DNA from: Spirogloea muscicola
Taxonomy: Eukaryota > Streptophyta > Zygnematophyceae > Spirogloeales > Spirogloeaceae
Assembly (NCBI GenBank): GCA_009602725.1
Contig: WELB01000464.1
Location: 1-17,852, forward strand
Length of the DNA stretch: 17,852 bases
Direction: 5' to 3'
The notes below the pieces were generated by a model, which ran no database searches, was not told the origin of the DNA, and saw only the letters and a list, made by a program, of their open reading frames with translations. Numbering within the stretch: position 1 is the first letter of the stretch; the number at the start of each line of letters is the position of its first letter. Shown piece by piece: positions 7,825-17,503 of this stretch. Both the position numbers and the translations under genes were made by a program.

Positions 7825-7891
7825 TATGAATGTTTGCAGTTGGCACTTGCTCAATAAAAAGGAATAGGACCTTTTATTGAGAACATTCATA
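7825..7891 (-). repeat. Two-tier stem inside the half intron
   Basis: Outer arms TATGAATGTT (7825-7834) and AACATTCATA (7882-7891) pair perfectly. Inner arms CTCAATAAAA (7850-7859) and TTTTATTGAG (7872-7881) pair perfectly and abut the outer right arm. An asymmetric loop of 15 bases (7835-7849) remains on one side. It lies about 460-520 bases into the half intron and could be a late element such as domain II or the truncated domain III. Confidence 0.5.
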
Positions 7892-8107
7892 AGTTTCCTC
7901 GTTCCCATGATTCTTTCTCAAACGACAAGGTTTTTTTTATACACCGGAGCCTATTTTTTTATAGTAAGAGTGCAACTAAATTTTTGCATAAATTTTAGTC
8001 TTTAGCTCAGCTGATTTAAAGCAACAGATTTTTTTATTTCTAATAACGGTGTTTAATAACAAAAATTTGCTAAAAAGCTAACCTTCTATTTCGTTTTATT
8101 AAAGATC

Positions 8108-8140
8108 AAGCTTAAGAATATATTTTCAATTCTTAAGCTT
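8108..8140 (-). repeat. 12-bp stem inside the half intron
   Basis: Arms AAGCTTAAGAAT (8108-8119) and ATTCTTAAGCTT (8129-8140) are perfect complements with a 9-base loop. It lies about 210-240 bases into the intron, within the span expected for domain I. Assignment to a particular helix is not possible by eye. Confidence 0.5.
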
Positions 8141-8348
8141 AAAGATTTTTCTCGCTTCACGGATTGACGACCAATCTCTACCGTGGAGTCATATTGTTCT
8201 ACCTTGCACCAAGGTGTTTGGATTTGAACCAAAGAGAAACATGAGTTGCACTTGAACCACTTCTAATGCTAGAACCATCTTTTGATTAAAAATACAAATT
8301 CTGCTGCCATGCTGATCTTTGTTTTTTTTAGTTCTAAACGAGTCACAC

Positions 8349-8462
8349 ATACACTCTAGTACACACTCCTCTTCGTTGAGGACAAGCTCGAAGGGCAGGA
8401 GACTTAGTTCTATTTTCTGCAGGCTGTCTGCGATTTCTAATAAGTTGTTGAATAGTAGGCAT
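8349..8462 (-). CDS. rps12: 30S ribosomal protein uS12, 5' exon (trans-spliced gene)
   Basis: S12 helps control decoding accuracy in the 30S subunit. Here only the first 38 codons are present: [10 protein letters not shown], then [20 protein letters not shown]. The exon ends after the TAT for Tyr38, exactly where land-plant rps12 exon 1 ends. It is followed by GTGTG, a group II 5' splice site, and reading on meets a TGA at once. The rest of S12 (the PKKPNSALRK region) is nowhere in the window, so it must be encoded elsewhere and joined by trans-splicing. An in-frame ATG at 8477 would add five residues, but the family start is MPTI. clpP lies upstream on the same strand. Confidence 0.95.
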
Positions 8463-8526
8463 TGTCTGATTTGGCATAATATCTGAAGTTTAGATAGATC
8501 TTAACCTTAATATACAATTGTGTCAT

Positions 8527-8558
8527 TACTTGGAAATGTTTTTTTATTCTGCCAAGTA
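8527..8558 (-). repeat. Small hairpin between clpP and rps12
   Basis: Arms TACTTGG (8527-8533) and CCAAGTA (8552-8558) pair over 7 bases with an 18-base loop. It lies in the 214-base gap after the clpP stop and may mark clpP-rps12 intercistronic processing. The support is only the pairing and the position. Confidence 0.4.
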
Positions 8559-8676
8559 TAGTTATTGTATGGAATTATGTGATTCAATTCATACATGTTT
8601 TATTCTTTCTAGACTTTCAATATAAAGCAAAGATTTTTTTTGCAAGAGGTAAAATATAATTTTGTACTATATATAG

Positions 8677-9309
8677 TTAATCTGAAATTGAAGATGGAGG
8701 ATTCAAAGAACTAGAGTCGGCATCTACTGCTACCAAATCTACGATTCCATAAGTCTGAGCTTCTTTAGCTGACATAAATACGTCTCTTTCCATATCTTCA
8801 GAAATAACCCATACAGGCTTGCCTGTTCTTTGTACATATACTCTTGTTATGCAATCTCGAAGTTTTAATACTTCTTCTGCTTCCATAATGCACTCTCCTG
8901 CTTGTCCATCATAATAAGAACTGGCAGGTTGATGAATCATTACTCTAGCGTGAGGTAAAGCTATACGTTTGGTTATCTCTCCTCCAGTCAAAATAAAAGA
9001 TCCCATAGAAGCTGCTAAACCCATGCAAATAGTATGTACATCTGGCACTACAAACTGCATAGCATCATATACAGAAATTCCAGCTAATACTGCACCCCCA
9101 GGAGAATTTATGTACATGTACATATCTTTAGTTTCATCTTCTCCATTTAAATACATCATAATACCAATCAATTGATTAGCAATCTCATCATCGACATTTT
9201 GTCCTAAGAACAGTAGTCTTTCTCGATAAAGTCGATTATATACGTCAATCCAGACAGCTTCTTCTTCTCCAGGGAGGCGGAAAGGTACTTTTGGAACACC
9301 AATAGGCAT
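8677..9309 (-). CDS. clpP: ATP-dependent Clp protease proteolytic subunit ClpP1
   Basis: Serine protease subunit of the stromal Clp complex. The 210-residue product starts [20 protein letters not shown]. The catalytic triad is visible: Ser101 in [11 protein letters not shown], His126 in HARVMIHQP and Asp176 in [10 protein letters not shown]. The motif YINSPGG (66-72) is also conserved. The length is near the usual 196-205, with a Ser-rich C-terminal tail. The frame runs without interruption, whereas most land-plant clpP genes have one or two introns. It is transcribed away from psbB and toward rps12 and rpl20. Confidence 0.98.
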   Translation of the reverse strand: MPIGVPKVPFRLPGEEEAVWIDVYNRLYRERLLFLGQNVDDEIANQLIGIMMYLNGEDETKDMYMYINSPGGAVLAGISVYDAMQFVVPDVHTICMGLAASMGSFILTGGEITKRIALPHARVMIHQPASSYYDGQAGECIMEAEEVLKLRDCITRVYVQRTGKPVWVISEDMERDVFMSAKEAQTYGIVDLVAVDADSSSLNPPSSISD

Positions 9310-9338
9310 AATTTATGTTATATGTTTTTATAATATAT

Positions 9339-9358
9339 CGCTTTCTAAAAGGAAAGCG
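9339..9358. repeat. Short hairpin upstream of clpP
   Basis: CGCTTTC (9339-9345) and GAAAGCG (9352-9358) pair perfectly with loop TAAAAG. It lies 30 bases upstream of the clpP ATG and could be a leader structure in clpP mRNA. Confidence 0.45.
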
Positions 9359-9462
9359 TAGTGTGAACTTATCTTTTCAATTTGTAATTTAGGCTAGCGC
9401 ACCTAGTACATTCACAAAAGACTAATATAAATATATTTTATCAAGTGGAACTAATCTCTCTA

Positions 9463-9492
9463 TTGTGCTCTAAAACAAAGATGTGCTAAACT
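9463..9492 (+). promoter_or_regulatory. Candidate promoter for psbB
   Basis: TTGTGC (9463-9468) and TAAACT (9487-9492) are spaced by 18 bases. This is a weak match to the sigma70-type plastid promoter. It would give a leader of about 170 bases, close to what is usual for psbB. Both boxes are imperfect in A+T-rich DNA, so this is tentative. Confidence 0.3.
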
Positions 9493-9666
9493 GTTATTGC
9501 CTATCTTTGTGGGTATAAGGGGATTTGTTTTTAATAGATTGGAAATATATGGCTATGGGAGAATAGTTCTTTTAGGATTAATTATAAAAGATAGTCAGTG
9601 CAATATAGTCTCTTAGTGCAAGAAAGTCACAAAGTCCTAATTTTCTCCAATAAAGGAGTATTATCC

Positions 9667-11193
9667 ATGGGTTTACCTTGGTATCGTGTACATACCGTTG
9701 TTTTAAATGATCCAGGCCGTTTAATTGCTGTCCATTTAATGCATACAGCATTAGTCTCTGGATGGGCTGGTTCCATGGCGTTGTATGAATTAGCAGTTTT
9801 TGATCCTTCAGATCCTGTTCTTGATCCAATGTGGAGACAAGGTATGTTTGTTATCCCATTTATGACTCGTTTAGGAGTTACTAAATCATGGGGAGGCTGG
9901 AGCATTACTGGAGAAACAATTACTAATGCAGGCCTTTGGAGTTATGAAGGTGTAGCAGCAGTTCATATTGTTTTGTCTGGACTGTTATTTTTAGCAGCTA
10001 TTTGGCATTGGGTTTATTGGGATCTTGAACTATTTCGTGATGAACGTACTGGTAAGCCCTCTTTGGATTTACCAAAGATCTTCGGAATTCATTTATTTTT
10101 GTCTGGTGTACTGTGCTTTGCTTTTGGAGCGTTTCACGTAACTGGTCTGTTTGGCCCTGGAATATGGGTATCTGATCCTTACGGGTTAACCGGTAGAGTA
10201 CAAGGTGTGGCTCCAGCTTGGGGAGCTGAAGGTTTTGATCCTTTTAACCCTGGCGGTATTGCATCACATCACATTGCAGCAGGCATTTTAGGAATTCTTG
10301 CAGGATTATTTCACTTAAGTGTACGTCCTCCTCAACGTCTTTATAAAGGCTTGCGTATGGGAAATGTGGAAACTGTATTGTCTAGCAGTATTGCCGCAGT
10401 ATTCTTTGCAGCTTTTGTTGTTGCTGGAACCATGTGGTATGGTTCAGCTGCCACTCCTGTTGAACTGTTTGGTCCTACTCGATATCAGTGGGACTTAGGA
10501 TACTTCCAACAAGAAATCGATCGACGAATTCGTAGCAGTACTGCTGAAGGTCTTAGTCTTTCTGAAGCATGGTCTAAAATTCCTGAGAAATTGGCATTTT
10601 ATGATTATATCGGTAACAACCCAGCGAAAGGAGGTCTATTCCGAGCGGGTGCAATGGATAATGGAGATGGTATTGCTGTAGGCTGGTTAGGACACGCTGT
10701 TTTTAAAGATAAAGAAGGACACAATCTGTTTGTGCGTCGTATGCCTACTTTCTTTGAAACTTTTCCTGTTGTATTAGTAGATGAAGAAGGTGTGGTCAGA
10801 GCAGATGTGCCATTCCGTCGAGCAGAATCTAAATATAGTGTAGAGCAAGTTGGAGTCAGTGTTGAATTTTATGGTGGTGAATTAGATGGGGTAAGCTTCA
10901 ACGACCCTGCGACCGTCAAAAAATATGCTAGACGCGCTCAGTTAGGAGAGATCTTTGAGTTTGATCGTGCAACTCTAAAATCAGATGGAGTATTCCGTAG
11001 TAGTCCTAGAGGTTGGTTTACTTTTGGTCATGCTAATTTTGCTCTCTTGTTTTTCTTTGGCCATATTTGGCATGGTGCTAGAACTTTGTTCAGAGATGTG
11101 TTTGCTGGAATTGATCCTGATCTTGATTCTCAAGTAGAATTTGGTTTGTTCCAAAAATTAGGAGATCCAACAACAAGAAAACAAGCAATCTAG
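9667..11193 (+). CDS. psbB: Photosystem II CP47 chlorophyll apoprotein
   Basis: Core antenna protein that binds chlorophyll a and passes energy to the PSII reaction centre. The 508-residue product starts [20 protein letters not shown] and ends [15 protein letters not shown], full normal length. It has six membrane helices with conserved histidines and the large lumenal loop between helices 5 and 6. The frame is open 23 codons further upstream (to 9598), but the ribosome site AAAGGAG at 9652-9658 and family alignment set the start at 9667. It leads the psbB-psbT-psbH-petB-petD operon. A 16-bp hairpin lies 51 bases after the stop. Confidence 0.99.
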   Translation: MGLPWYRVHTVVLNDPGRLIAVHLMHTALVSGWAGSMALYELAVFDPSDPVLDPMWRQGMFVIPFMTRLGVTKSWGGWSITGETITNAGLWSYEGVAAVHIVLSGLLFLAAIWHWVYWDLELFRDERTGKPSLDLPKIFGIHLFLSGVLCFAFGAFHVTGLFGPGIWVSDPYGLTGRVQGVAPAWGAEGFDPFNPGGIASHHIAAGILGILAGLFHLSVRPPQRLYKGLRMGNVETVLSSSIAAVFFAAFVVAGTMWYGSAATPVELFGPTRYQWDLGYFQQEIDRRIRSSTAEGLSLSEAWSKIPEKLAFYDYIGNNPAKGGLFRAGAMDNGDGIAVGWLGHAVFKDKEGHNLFVRRMPTFFETFPVVLVDEEGVVRADVPFRRAESKYSVEQVGVSVEFYGGELDGVSFNDPATVKKYARRAQLGEIFEFDRATLKSDGVFRSSPRGWFTFGHANFALLFFFGHIWHGARTLFRDVFAGIDPDLDSQVEFGLFQKLGDPTTRKQAI

Positions 11194-11244
11194 TATTGGT
11201 ATATTCTGTTCATCTCTAATGAAATAAAATTAAGCGGTTAATTT

Positions 11245-11286
11245 ATCTAAGAGCTTATTAATCAATAAACTAATAAGCTCTTAGAT
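11245..11286 (+). repeat. 16-bp hairpin between psbB and psbT
   Basis: Arms ATCTAAGAGCTTATTA (11245-11260) and TAATAAGCTCTTAGAT (11271-11286) are perfect complements, loop ATCAATAAAC. It is probably a processing or stability element in the psbB operon mRNA, since transcription must continue into psbT and beyond. The core AAGAGCTTA recurs in the psbT hairpin 200 bases later. Confidence 0.7.
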
Positions 11287-11332
11287 TATCCAGCACGAGA
11301 GCTATCTTTATATTCTCTACCTAAAATAACAT

Positions 11333-11443
11333 ATGGAAGCTTTGGTTTACACATTTCTTTTGGTAGGTACCCTAGGAATTATTTTCTTCGCTATTTTCTT
11401 TCGAGAACCGCCTAGAATCTCCACAAAAGGAAAAAAATTTTAA
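11333..11443 (+). CDS. psbT: Photosystem II protein T
   Basis: Single-span PSII subunit at the monomer interface. The 36-residue product starts [20 protein letters not shown], continues IFFREPPRI and ends STKGKKF. Length and sequence are normal. It lies 139 bases after psbB, with psbN antisense just downstream. No strong Shine-Dalgarno site precedes it. Confidence 0.98.
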   Translation: MEALVYTFLLVGTLGIIFFAIFFREPPRISTKGKKF

Positions 11444-11451
11444 TAATTTTT

Positions 11452-11482
11452 GGTAAAGAGCTTAGTTTTTAAGCTCTTTGCC
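11452..11482 (+). repeat. 13-bp hairpin between psbT and psbN
   Basis: GGTAAAGAGCTTA (11452-11464) and TAAGCTCTTTGCC (11470-11482) pair over 13 positions with one G-U pair, loop GTTTT. It lies 8 bases after the psbT stop and 66 bases past the psbN stop on the other strand. A psbT-psbN hairpin is also known in land plants. It may stabilise psbT mRNA and end the psbN transcript. Confidence 0.75.
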
Positions 11483-11548
11483 ATTCTTTGGTTCTGTTTT
11501 CAATTGATTGAAAAGAACAATTGTATATTTTTTTTTAAAAAAAATAAT

Positions 11549-11713
<165 letters not shown>

Positions 11714-11718
11714 TCAAT

Positions 11719-11748
11719 ATGATAGTATAGAAAGTTAATAAATCTCAA
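11719..11748 (-). promoter_or_regulatory. Candidate promoter for psbN
   Basis: On the minus strand, TTGAGA (11743-11748) and TATCAT (11719-11724) are spaced by 18 bases. The expected start would be about 30 bases before the psbN ATG. psbN is antisense to its operon and must have its own promoter in this spacer, which supports the call, though both boxes are imperfect. Confidence 0.4.
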
Positions 11749-11767
11749 CCGGCAAACAAAAAGATTT

Positions 11768-11995
11768 ATGGCAACACAGACAATCAATGATACTCCTAAG
11801 ACTAAAGGCAGAAAGAGTGGTGTAGGAGATATATTGAAACCTTTGAATTCAGAGTACGGTAAAGTTGCTCCAGGATGGGGCACTACAGTCCTAATGGGTG
11901 TCTTTATGGCTCTCTTTGCAGTTTTTTTAGTAATTTTGCTAGAATTGTATAACTCTTCAGTTCTTTTAGATGGTATTCCAGTTAGCTGGCAATAA
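11768..11995 (+). CDS. psbH: Photosystem II phosphoprotein H
   Basis: PSII subunit needed for QB-site function and repair; its N-terminal threonines are phosphorylated in plants. The 75-residue product starts [20 protein letters not shown]. One membrane helix follows (about 41-60), and the protein ends [10 protein letters not shown]. The N-terminal threonines (3, 5, 9, 12) are present. It follows psbT in the operon across the antisense psbN. petB starts 215 bases later. Confidence 0.98.
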   Translation: MATQTINDTPKTKGRKSGVGDILKPLNSEYGKVAPGWGTTVLMGVFMALFAVFLVILLELYNSSVLLDGIPVSWQ

Positions 11996-12084
11996 TTTCA
12001 GTTCAATATCTTCATCTAGTTAATCTTTAACCTCATCTTTCTGGCAACTTGTGAGCAGAGGAACTTTTTTAGCTTCTTTTGTTT

Positions 12085-12110
12085 GATAGAAGCCAGAGTG
12101 AGGTTCTATC
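12085..12110 (+). repeat. Small hairpin between psbH and petB
   Basis: GATAGAA (12085-12091) pairs with TTCTATC (12104-12110), and CC (12093-12094) pairs with GG (12102-12103) across one bulged G. It is a likely intercistronic stem. Processing between psbH and petB is well known in plastids and depends on a helical-repeat protein in land plants; whether this stem is that site is inferred. Confidence 0.45.
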
Positions 12111-12207
12111 TAGTTTACTTTTTTAAGTTTTCATAGCCTTGAAAATTTCCAAATAACTAACACAAAAGCAGTTCAACCGCGTAATTATGCAATTAAAGGA
12201 TGTCTAA

Positions 12208-12858
<651 letters not shown>

Positions 12859-12989
12859 TAGGCAAAAGAAAAGATCTTTTTCTTTTATTGAACAAATGTT
12901 TTGCGAAAATCTTAAGCGTAAATTCAACATTGATAGATATCGTCTTTTTTGAAGCTTTTTTTTACTATTAACAATAAATATATATTTAA

Positions 12990-13484
<495 letters not shown>

Positions 13485-13490
13485 AGATTA

Positions 13491-13522
13491 GTATACTACC
13501 CCCTTCAAAATAGGGGGTATAC
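13491..13522 (+). terminator. Hairpin after petD
   Basis: CCCCCT (13499-13504) pairs with AGGGGG (13512-13517), loop TCAAAAT. The stem extends with GTATA (13491-13495) and TATAC (13518-13522) across a three-base bulge. The G+C-rich core 7 bases after the petD stop is the expected 3' end of the psbB operon. Facing it, rpoA ends 135 bases away on the other strand. Confidence 0.75.
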
Positions 13523-13656
13523 CAATTATTTATTACTTATTAATAATTTTTTATGATGGTAGACTTTGTTTTTAGAGATAATATTGTATTTTGCTAAAGA
13601 TTTTTACTAAAGACTGTAATAGACAAATATGATTTTATTGCTATTGATCATAAAAT

Positions 13657-14688
13657 TTAATTTAATTGTTGTTTTAAGAGATCAATTCCAAAACGTTCTT
13701 GCAATGCTAATACAACTTGTTCAGCAGATTTCTTTCCAAAATTTTTGATTCTTAACAAATCTTCATAGGTATAATCAAGTAAATCAGAAACAGTATTAAC
13801 ATTAACTCTTTTTAAACAATTATAAGCTCTAGCTGGCAATTCTAATTGGTCAATAAAGACTTCCTTTAAAGCTGCATCTCTTTTGTTTTTTTCAATCTCA
13901 GTTACTAAAGATTGAGAAGATAGAATTGATGAGAGATGGGATTGATTTTTGTTTTCTTTTTCATCTAAATCTTTTGGGTTTTCAGGATCTAAGAAAGGAA
14001 GAAAAAGATGTATAATTCTTTGAGAAGCTTCATAAAGTGCTTGTTTAGGAGATAAACTTCCATTGGTCCATATTTCTAAGAACAAAAGCTCTTGATTTGC
14101 TATATCACTTTCAAATGAATGAATACTATAGTTAACATTACGGATAGGTGTAAAAACAGCATCTACACAGAAATATCCATTGCCAAATTTAGTTTGATCT
14201 TGAATTTTGTAACCTTTCCCTTTTTCTATAACCAACTCAATTTCCAATTTGACTGATTTTGTAAGACTTGCTATGTGCTGATCAGGATCAGTTATTTTTA
14301 AAGAAGGTGGTAAGTCTATGTCTGCAGCTGTTACATTGCCTGGTCCTTGAACTATAATAAATCCTTCTTGTCTCTGTTTTGTGTCTTGTTTAATATCTTC
14401 AAACACAATGTCTTTAAGGTTTAGAAGAATATCGTGCACAGATTCTTTAACACCTGTTAGGGTAGCGTATTCATGAATTGCTTTTTGTATCTTTGCTGAA
14501 GTTATACATGTGCCTTCTACTTCTCCAAGTAAAGTTTTGCGTATAGCTATACCTAAGATAGAAGCTTGGCCTGTTTGAAGAGGGGATATTGCAAAACGGC
14601 CATAATGAAGACGTTTATTCTCCATTTTGGATTCCACGCATCTCCATTGTATGTCGGAAGTAGAGATAGGAATCTTATTTTGAACCAT
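13657..14688 (-). CDS. rpoA: Plastid-encoded RNA polymerase alpha subunit
   Basis: Alpha subunit of the bacterial-type plastid RNA polymerase. The 343-residue product has the alpha N-terminal dimerisation domain (about 1-230). A Lys/Asn/Ser-rich linker comes next, then a C-terminal domain (about 270-343) with the helix-hairpin-helix pattern ARAYNCLKRVNVNTVSDLLD and LLRIKNFGKKSAEQV. The C-terminal domain is intact, so contacts with DNA or regulators may be kept. It is the last gene of the ribosomal cluster, 27 bases after rps11, as in the bacterial alpha operon. Confidence 0.98.
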   Translation of the reverse strand: MVQNKIPISTSDIQWRCVESKMENKRLHYGRFAISPLQTGQASILGIAIRKTLLGEVEGTCITSAKIQKAIHEYATLTGVKESVHDILLNLKDIVFEDIKQDTKQRQEGFIIVQGPGNVTAADIDLPPSLKITDPDQHIASLTKSVKLEIELVIEKGKGYKIQDQTKFGNGYFCVDAVFTPIRNVNYSIHSFESDIANQELLFLEIWTNGSLSPKQALYEASQRIIHLFLPFLDPENPKDLDEKENKNQSHLSSILSSQSLVTEIEKNKRDAALKEVFIDQLELPARAYNCLKRVNVNTVSDLLDYTYEDLLRIKNFGKKSAEQVVLALQERFGIDLLKQQLN

Positions 14689-14715
14689 CTATTAATCTCC
14701 ACAAAAAGAATGCTA

Positions 14716-15108
14716 CTAAACACGTCGTTTTCGAGGAGGTCTGCAACCATTATGAGGCATAGGAGTGACATCTCGAACAAAATTTAAAGTTATACCACTA
14801 CTTCTGATAGCTCGCAGTGCAGTATCTCTACCAGGCCCTGGTCCGCTAATCATAACCTCTGCTTGTTTCATCCCTTGATCCATTAAAAGACGGATAGCAT
14901 TTTCGGCAGCAGTTTGAGCAGCAAATGGAGTGCTTTTTTTTGCGCCTTTAAAACCACATGCACCTGCTGAAGACCAGGATATTACTTGTCCTCTTACGTC
15001 TGTAACAGTAACAATAGTATTGTTGAAACTGGCTTGTATATGAATAACTCCCTTAGGGATTCTTCTTTGTTTTTTACGTAAACTAATCTTTTTTACTGGT
15101 CTTGCCAT
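14716..15108 (-). CDS. rps11: 30S ribosomal protein uS11
   Basis: 30S platform protein near the E-site. The 130-residue product starts [20 protein letters not shown] and contains the conserved [19 protein letters not shown] and [13 protein letters not shown]. It ends [18 protein letters not shown], the invariant tail. The length is normal. It lies between rpl36 and rpoA, keeping the bacterial order. Confidence 0.99.
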   Translation of the reverse strand: MARPVKKISLRKKQRRIPKGVIHIQASFNNTIVTVTDVRGQVISWSSAGACGFKGAKKSTPFAAQTAAENAIRLLMDQGMKQAEVMISGPGPGRDTALRAIRSSGITLNFVRDVTPMPHNGCRPPRKRRV

Positions 15109-15212
15109 AATAATTTGTTAAACTTTGAGCTTCTTTAAGTTACTACGATTGTTTTATTATTTGAGTCTTTTTGACTAAAATAAAACATTTATAACAAATG
15201 AAAAATTGTTAC

Positions 15213-15326
15213 TTATCCTTGACGTTGTTTATGTTTAGGATTAGAGCAAACAACCATTACTCTTCCTTTTCTACGTATCAATCGACAATTTTCACATATT
15301 TTACGAACTGAGGCACGTATTTTCAT
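15213..15326 (-). CDS. rpl36: 50S ribosomal protein bL36
   Basis: Smallest protein of the 50S subunit. The 37-residue product starts [20 protein letters not shown] and ends [11 protein letters not shown]. The zinc ligands Cys11, Cys14, Cys27 and His32 are all present. It is too short for routine ORF lists. It sits between infA and rps11, the usual plastid position. Confidence 0.98.
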   Translation of the reverse strand: MKIRASVRKICENCRLIRRKGRVMVVCSNPKHKQRQG

Positions 15327-15499
15327 GCTGTTATAATCTCCTTGTTTGTTTGCTTTTAAGAAAGTGAATCATCAGCGGTTTTAAAGGTGCTTCTTAAAGC
15401 AAAAGAAAACAATTTTGTTACTATTTCTAAAATCAAAAATACAGATTGAATCAAATAGTTTTTTAAGCACTAGCTTTAATAAAAATTGTTAGAAAACCA

Positions 15500-15736
15500 T
15501 TATCCGTTAGAGGATCGTGTACGGAGTCTATAAGTAATACGTCCTTTAGTTAAATCATATGGGCTAAGTTCTACTTTGACTCTGTCTCCTGGTAATATAC
15601 GTATATAATTCCGTCTAATTTTGCCTGAGATATGAGCCAGTACTTGACACCCGTTATCTAAACAGACGCGAAACATAGCATTAGGAAGCGATTCTGTTAT
15701 TACGCCTTCCATTTCTATCAAATTTTGTTTCTTCAT
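15500..15736 (-). CDS. infA: Translation initiation factor IF-1
   Basis: IF-1 binds the A site of the small subunit during initiation. The 78-residue product is a single S1-type OB-fold: starts [20 protein letters not shown], has [20 protein letters not shown] and ends [11 protein letters not shown]. The gene is intact and full length, although it has been lost or moved to the nucleus many times in flowering plants. It lies between rps8 and rpl36. Confidence 0.98.
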   Translation of the reverse strand: MKKQNLIEMEGVITESLPNAMFRVCLDNGCQVLAHISGKIRRNYIRILPGDRVKVELSPYDLTKGRITYRLRTRSSNG

Positions 15737-15768
15737 GGCTCAAGGTCCTTCTCTAATCGATGGATACT

Positions 15769-15842
15769 AGTGACATTTGTAAAGAATTGTGTGTCACTTT
15801 CCTTCTATAGGTCAGGTTCTTCATCATGAATAACAACCTGAC
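15769..15842 (-). repeat. Two hairpins in tandem between rps8 and infA
   Basis: AGTGACA (15769-15775) pairs with TGTCACT (15792-15798). Next to it, GTCAGGTT (15811-15818) pairs with AACCTGAC (15835-15842). Together they fill most of the 121-base gap between rps8 and infA and end 15 bases from the rps8 stop. They may form an intercistronic end-protecting structure. Confidence 0.55.
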
Positions 15843-15857
15843 ACTTACAAACAAAAA

Positions 15858-16256
15858 TTACCAAACATAACATAGCACCTCCCCACCGATTTGTTTTTGA
15901 CGTGCTTCTCGATCAATCATAATCCCTTGCGAAGTTGAAAGAATAACAATTCCCATTCCACCCAGTACTTTGGGAATTTCTTGGTGATTTGAATAGACTC
16001 TCAGGCCTGGCTTGCTAATACGTCGGACAGTTGTAATATAAGGTTTGCGTTTTCTTCCTTGATATTTTAAAGTAAGAATTAGCCAACGTTTTGTTCCTTC
16101 TTGACGTTCTCGAAGGTTTTCTATAAAACCTTCTTGCAAAAAGATCTTTCCAATACTGCGAGTGGTTTGAGTAGCTGGAATTTGTACGGTTTTTGTTTTG
16201 CTTAAATTAGCATTTCGTATACAAGTAATCATATTAGCAATAGTGTCGTTGCCCAT
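15858..16256 (-). CDS. rps8: 30S ribosomal protein uS8
   Basis: 16S rRNA-binding assembly protein of the small subunit. I choose the ATG at 16256 ([20 protein letters not shown], 132 residues) over the ATG at 16262, which would add Met-Phe. Ribosome site AAGGGA ends right at the upstream ATG, leaving no spacing, but lies 6 bases before the chosen one. Family members also begin MGxDTIA. Conserved C-terminal features are [13 protein letters not shown] and GGEVLCYVW. It lies 41 bases after rpl5. Confidence 0.96.
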   Translation of the reverse strand: MGNDTIANMITCIRNANLSKTKTVQIPATQTTRSIGKIFLQEGFIENLRERQEGTKRWLILTLKYQGRKRKPYITTVRRISKPGLRVYSNHQEIPKVLGGMGIVILSTSQGIMIDREARQKQIGGEVLCYVW

Positions 16257-16297
16257 AAACATTCCCTTTTCGTTTTACTTTTTACTTAATAATTTGA

Positions 16298-16858
16298 TTA
16301 AGTTGCTTTGGAAGATGGTGTTTGAAAAGGCATTCCAAGAGCGGTTAGAAACCGTAGAGCTTCTATGTCTGACTTACAAGTTGTGACAATACAAATGTCC
16401 ATACCTCTTAATTTGTCAATTTTATCATAATCTATTTCAGGAAACATCAATTGCTCTTTTAAGCCTAAATGAAAATTCCCATGTCCATCAAAACTTTTCC
16501 AATTGAGTCCTTGAAAATCTCGAATCCTTGGCAAAGCTAAATTAATAAGCCGATCTAAAAAGGCATACATAGAGTCTCCTCTAAGAGTTACACAAACTCC
16601 TACTGGCATTTTTTCTCTAATCTGAAAACTTGCGATAGCTTTTCTGGCTCGAGTTACTACAGGCCTTTGTCCAGCTATAAAAGAAAGATCTCGTAAAGTT
16701 GATTCTAAAGATTTTGCATTTTGAGATGCTTCACCTAGACCACAATTAATCACAATTTTTTGTAAGCTTGGTACTTGATGAATGTTTTTGTATTGTGACT
16801 GTTCACGGATCTTGGGAACAACATTGTTTAGATAAATTGTTTTTAATCGTTGTACCAT
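16298..16858 (-). CDS. rpl5: 50S ribosomal protein uL5
   Basis: 5S rRNA-binding protein of the central protuberance. The 186-residue product starts [20 protein letters not shown]. It has the conserved [19 protein letters not shown], the [23 protein letters not shown] core and the FPEIDYDKI motif. The length is normal. Land plants lack a plastid rpl5, so its presence here is strong evidence for an alga. It lies in the spc-type order rpl14-rpl5-rps8. Confidence 0.98.
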   Translation of the reverse strand: MVQRLKTIYLNNVVPKIREQSQYKNIHQVPSLQKIVINCGLGEASQNAKSLESTLRDLSFIAGQRPVVTRARKAIASFQIREKMPVGVCVTLRGDSMYAFLDRLINLALPRIRDFQGLNWKSFDGHGNFHLGLKEQLMFPEIDYDKIDKLRGMDICIVTTCKSDIEALRFLTALGMPFQTPSSKAT

Positions 16859-16929
16859 TGTTGTTTGTTAGTTTTTAAACATTATTTGTTTGTATTTAGA
16901 ATAAAAAATTCAGGTATTGTTTGTTTGTT

Positions 16930-17298
16930 TTAAAGAACTTCAGGTGCTAAAGACACTATTTTCGTAAAATTAGATTCTCTTAATTCTCGGGCTACTGGAC
17001 CAAAAACACGAGTGCCACGAGGATTGCCTTCTTGATTGATTACAACTGCTGCATTGTCATCAAAACGGATAATCATTCCATTGTCACGTCTTAGAACTTG
17101 AGAAGTTCGAACTACAACAGCTCTAACAACTTCTGATTTTTTTAGAGGCATATTAGGCACTGCTTCTTTAACTACTGCAATAATCATGTCACCAATATGT
17201 GCATATTTTCGATTGCTTGCTCCTAATATTCGAATGCACATTAATTTTCGAGCACCGCTATTATCAGCTACATTTAAATAAGATTGTGGTTGAATCAT
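16930..17298 (-). CDS. rpl14: 50S ribosomal protein uL14
   Basis: Large-subunit protein at the subunit interface. The 122-residue product starts [20 protein letters not shown], contains the [11 protein letters not shown] and [20 protein letters not shown] motifs and ends [13 protein letters not shown]. The length is normal. The gap to rpl5 is 71 bases. The gap to rpl16 is 205 bases and contains a short G+C-rich hairpin; bacterial rpl29 and rps17, expected there in the ancestral order, are absent. Confidence 0.99.
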   Translation of the reverse strand: MIQPQSYLNVADNSGARKLMCIRILGASNRKYAHIGDMIIAVVKEAVPNMPLKKSEVVRAVVVRTSQVLRRDNGMIIRFDDNAAVVINQEGNPRGTRVFGPVARELRESNFTKIVSLAPEVL

Positions 17299-17324
17299 AG
17301 ATTGGACTTATTTGCTTGATAATG

Positions 17325-17357
17325 CTCCCCCTAAATAATTTTTTTGCTAAAGGGGAG
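17325..17357 (-). repeat. G+C-rich hairpin between rpl16 and rpl14
   Basis: CTCCCC (17325-17330) pairs with GGGGAG (17352-17357), with an A+T-rich loop of 21 bases. It lies about 27 bases upstream of the rpl14 ATG in an otherwise A+T-rich gap. It may be an intercistronic processing stem. Confidence 0.5.
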
Positions 17358-17503
17358 AAGGAATATGAATAAAACAAGATTTTGATAATAATAAAACTGG
17401 TAAATTTAAGTTTCTTTTCTTTTGCTTAAAAAGCGCATTTATCAATGCTATATTTATATTTTGAGTCTTTTATTAAAATTTTTCTAAAAAAATTTAATAA
17501 AGA

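Larger units (their letters stand above)
7616..8348 (-). other. rps12 5'-half group II intron and rpl20 leader
   Basis: This 733-base stretch carries no protein or tRNA gene that I can support. Its right edge at 8344-8348 reads GTGTG on the minus strand, the group II 5' splice consensus, directly after rps12 exon 1. The following bases should form intron domains I, II and part of III; trans-spliced rps12 introns are split in domain III. Structured stems are visible at 8108-8140 and 7825-7891. The left end of the half intron cannot be set by eye; I guess near 7800. No matching 3' half or exon 2 occurs in this window. Confidence 0.75.
9310..9666. other. Divergent clpP / psbB spacer
   Basis: These 357 bases separate leftward clpP from rightward psbB. 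The spacer holds a 7-bp hairpin near clpP (9339-9358), a candidate psbB promoter (9463-9492) and the psbB ribosome site AAAGGAG (9652-9658). No gene is seen. Confidence 0.65.

Noticed and set aside
8463-8477. Five-residue upstream extension (MPNQT) of rps12 exon 1
   Set aside because: S12 proteins start MPTI; the ATG at 8462 gives exactly 38 codons to the splice site, as in land plants.
9598-9666. 23-residue upstream extension of psbB
   Set aside because: A good ribosome site (AAAGGAG) lies inside this stretch just before the conserved MGLPWYRVH start.
14553-14787. Two overlapping 73-75-codon frames across the rps11/rpoA junction
   Set aside because: They are shadows of rps11 and rpoA in other frames with no family resemblance.
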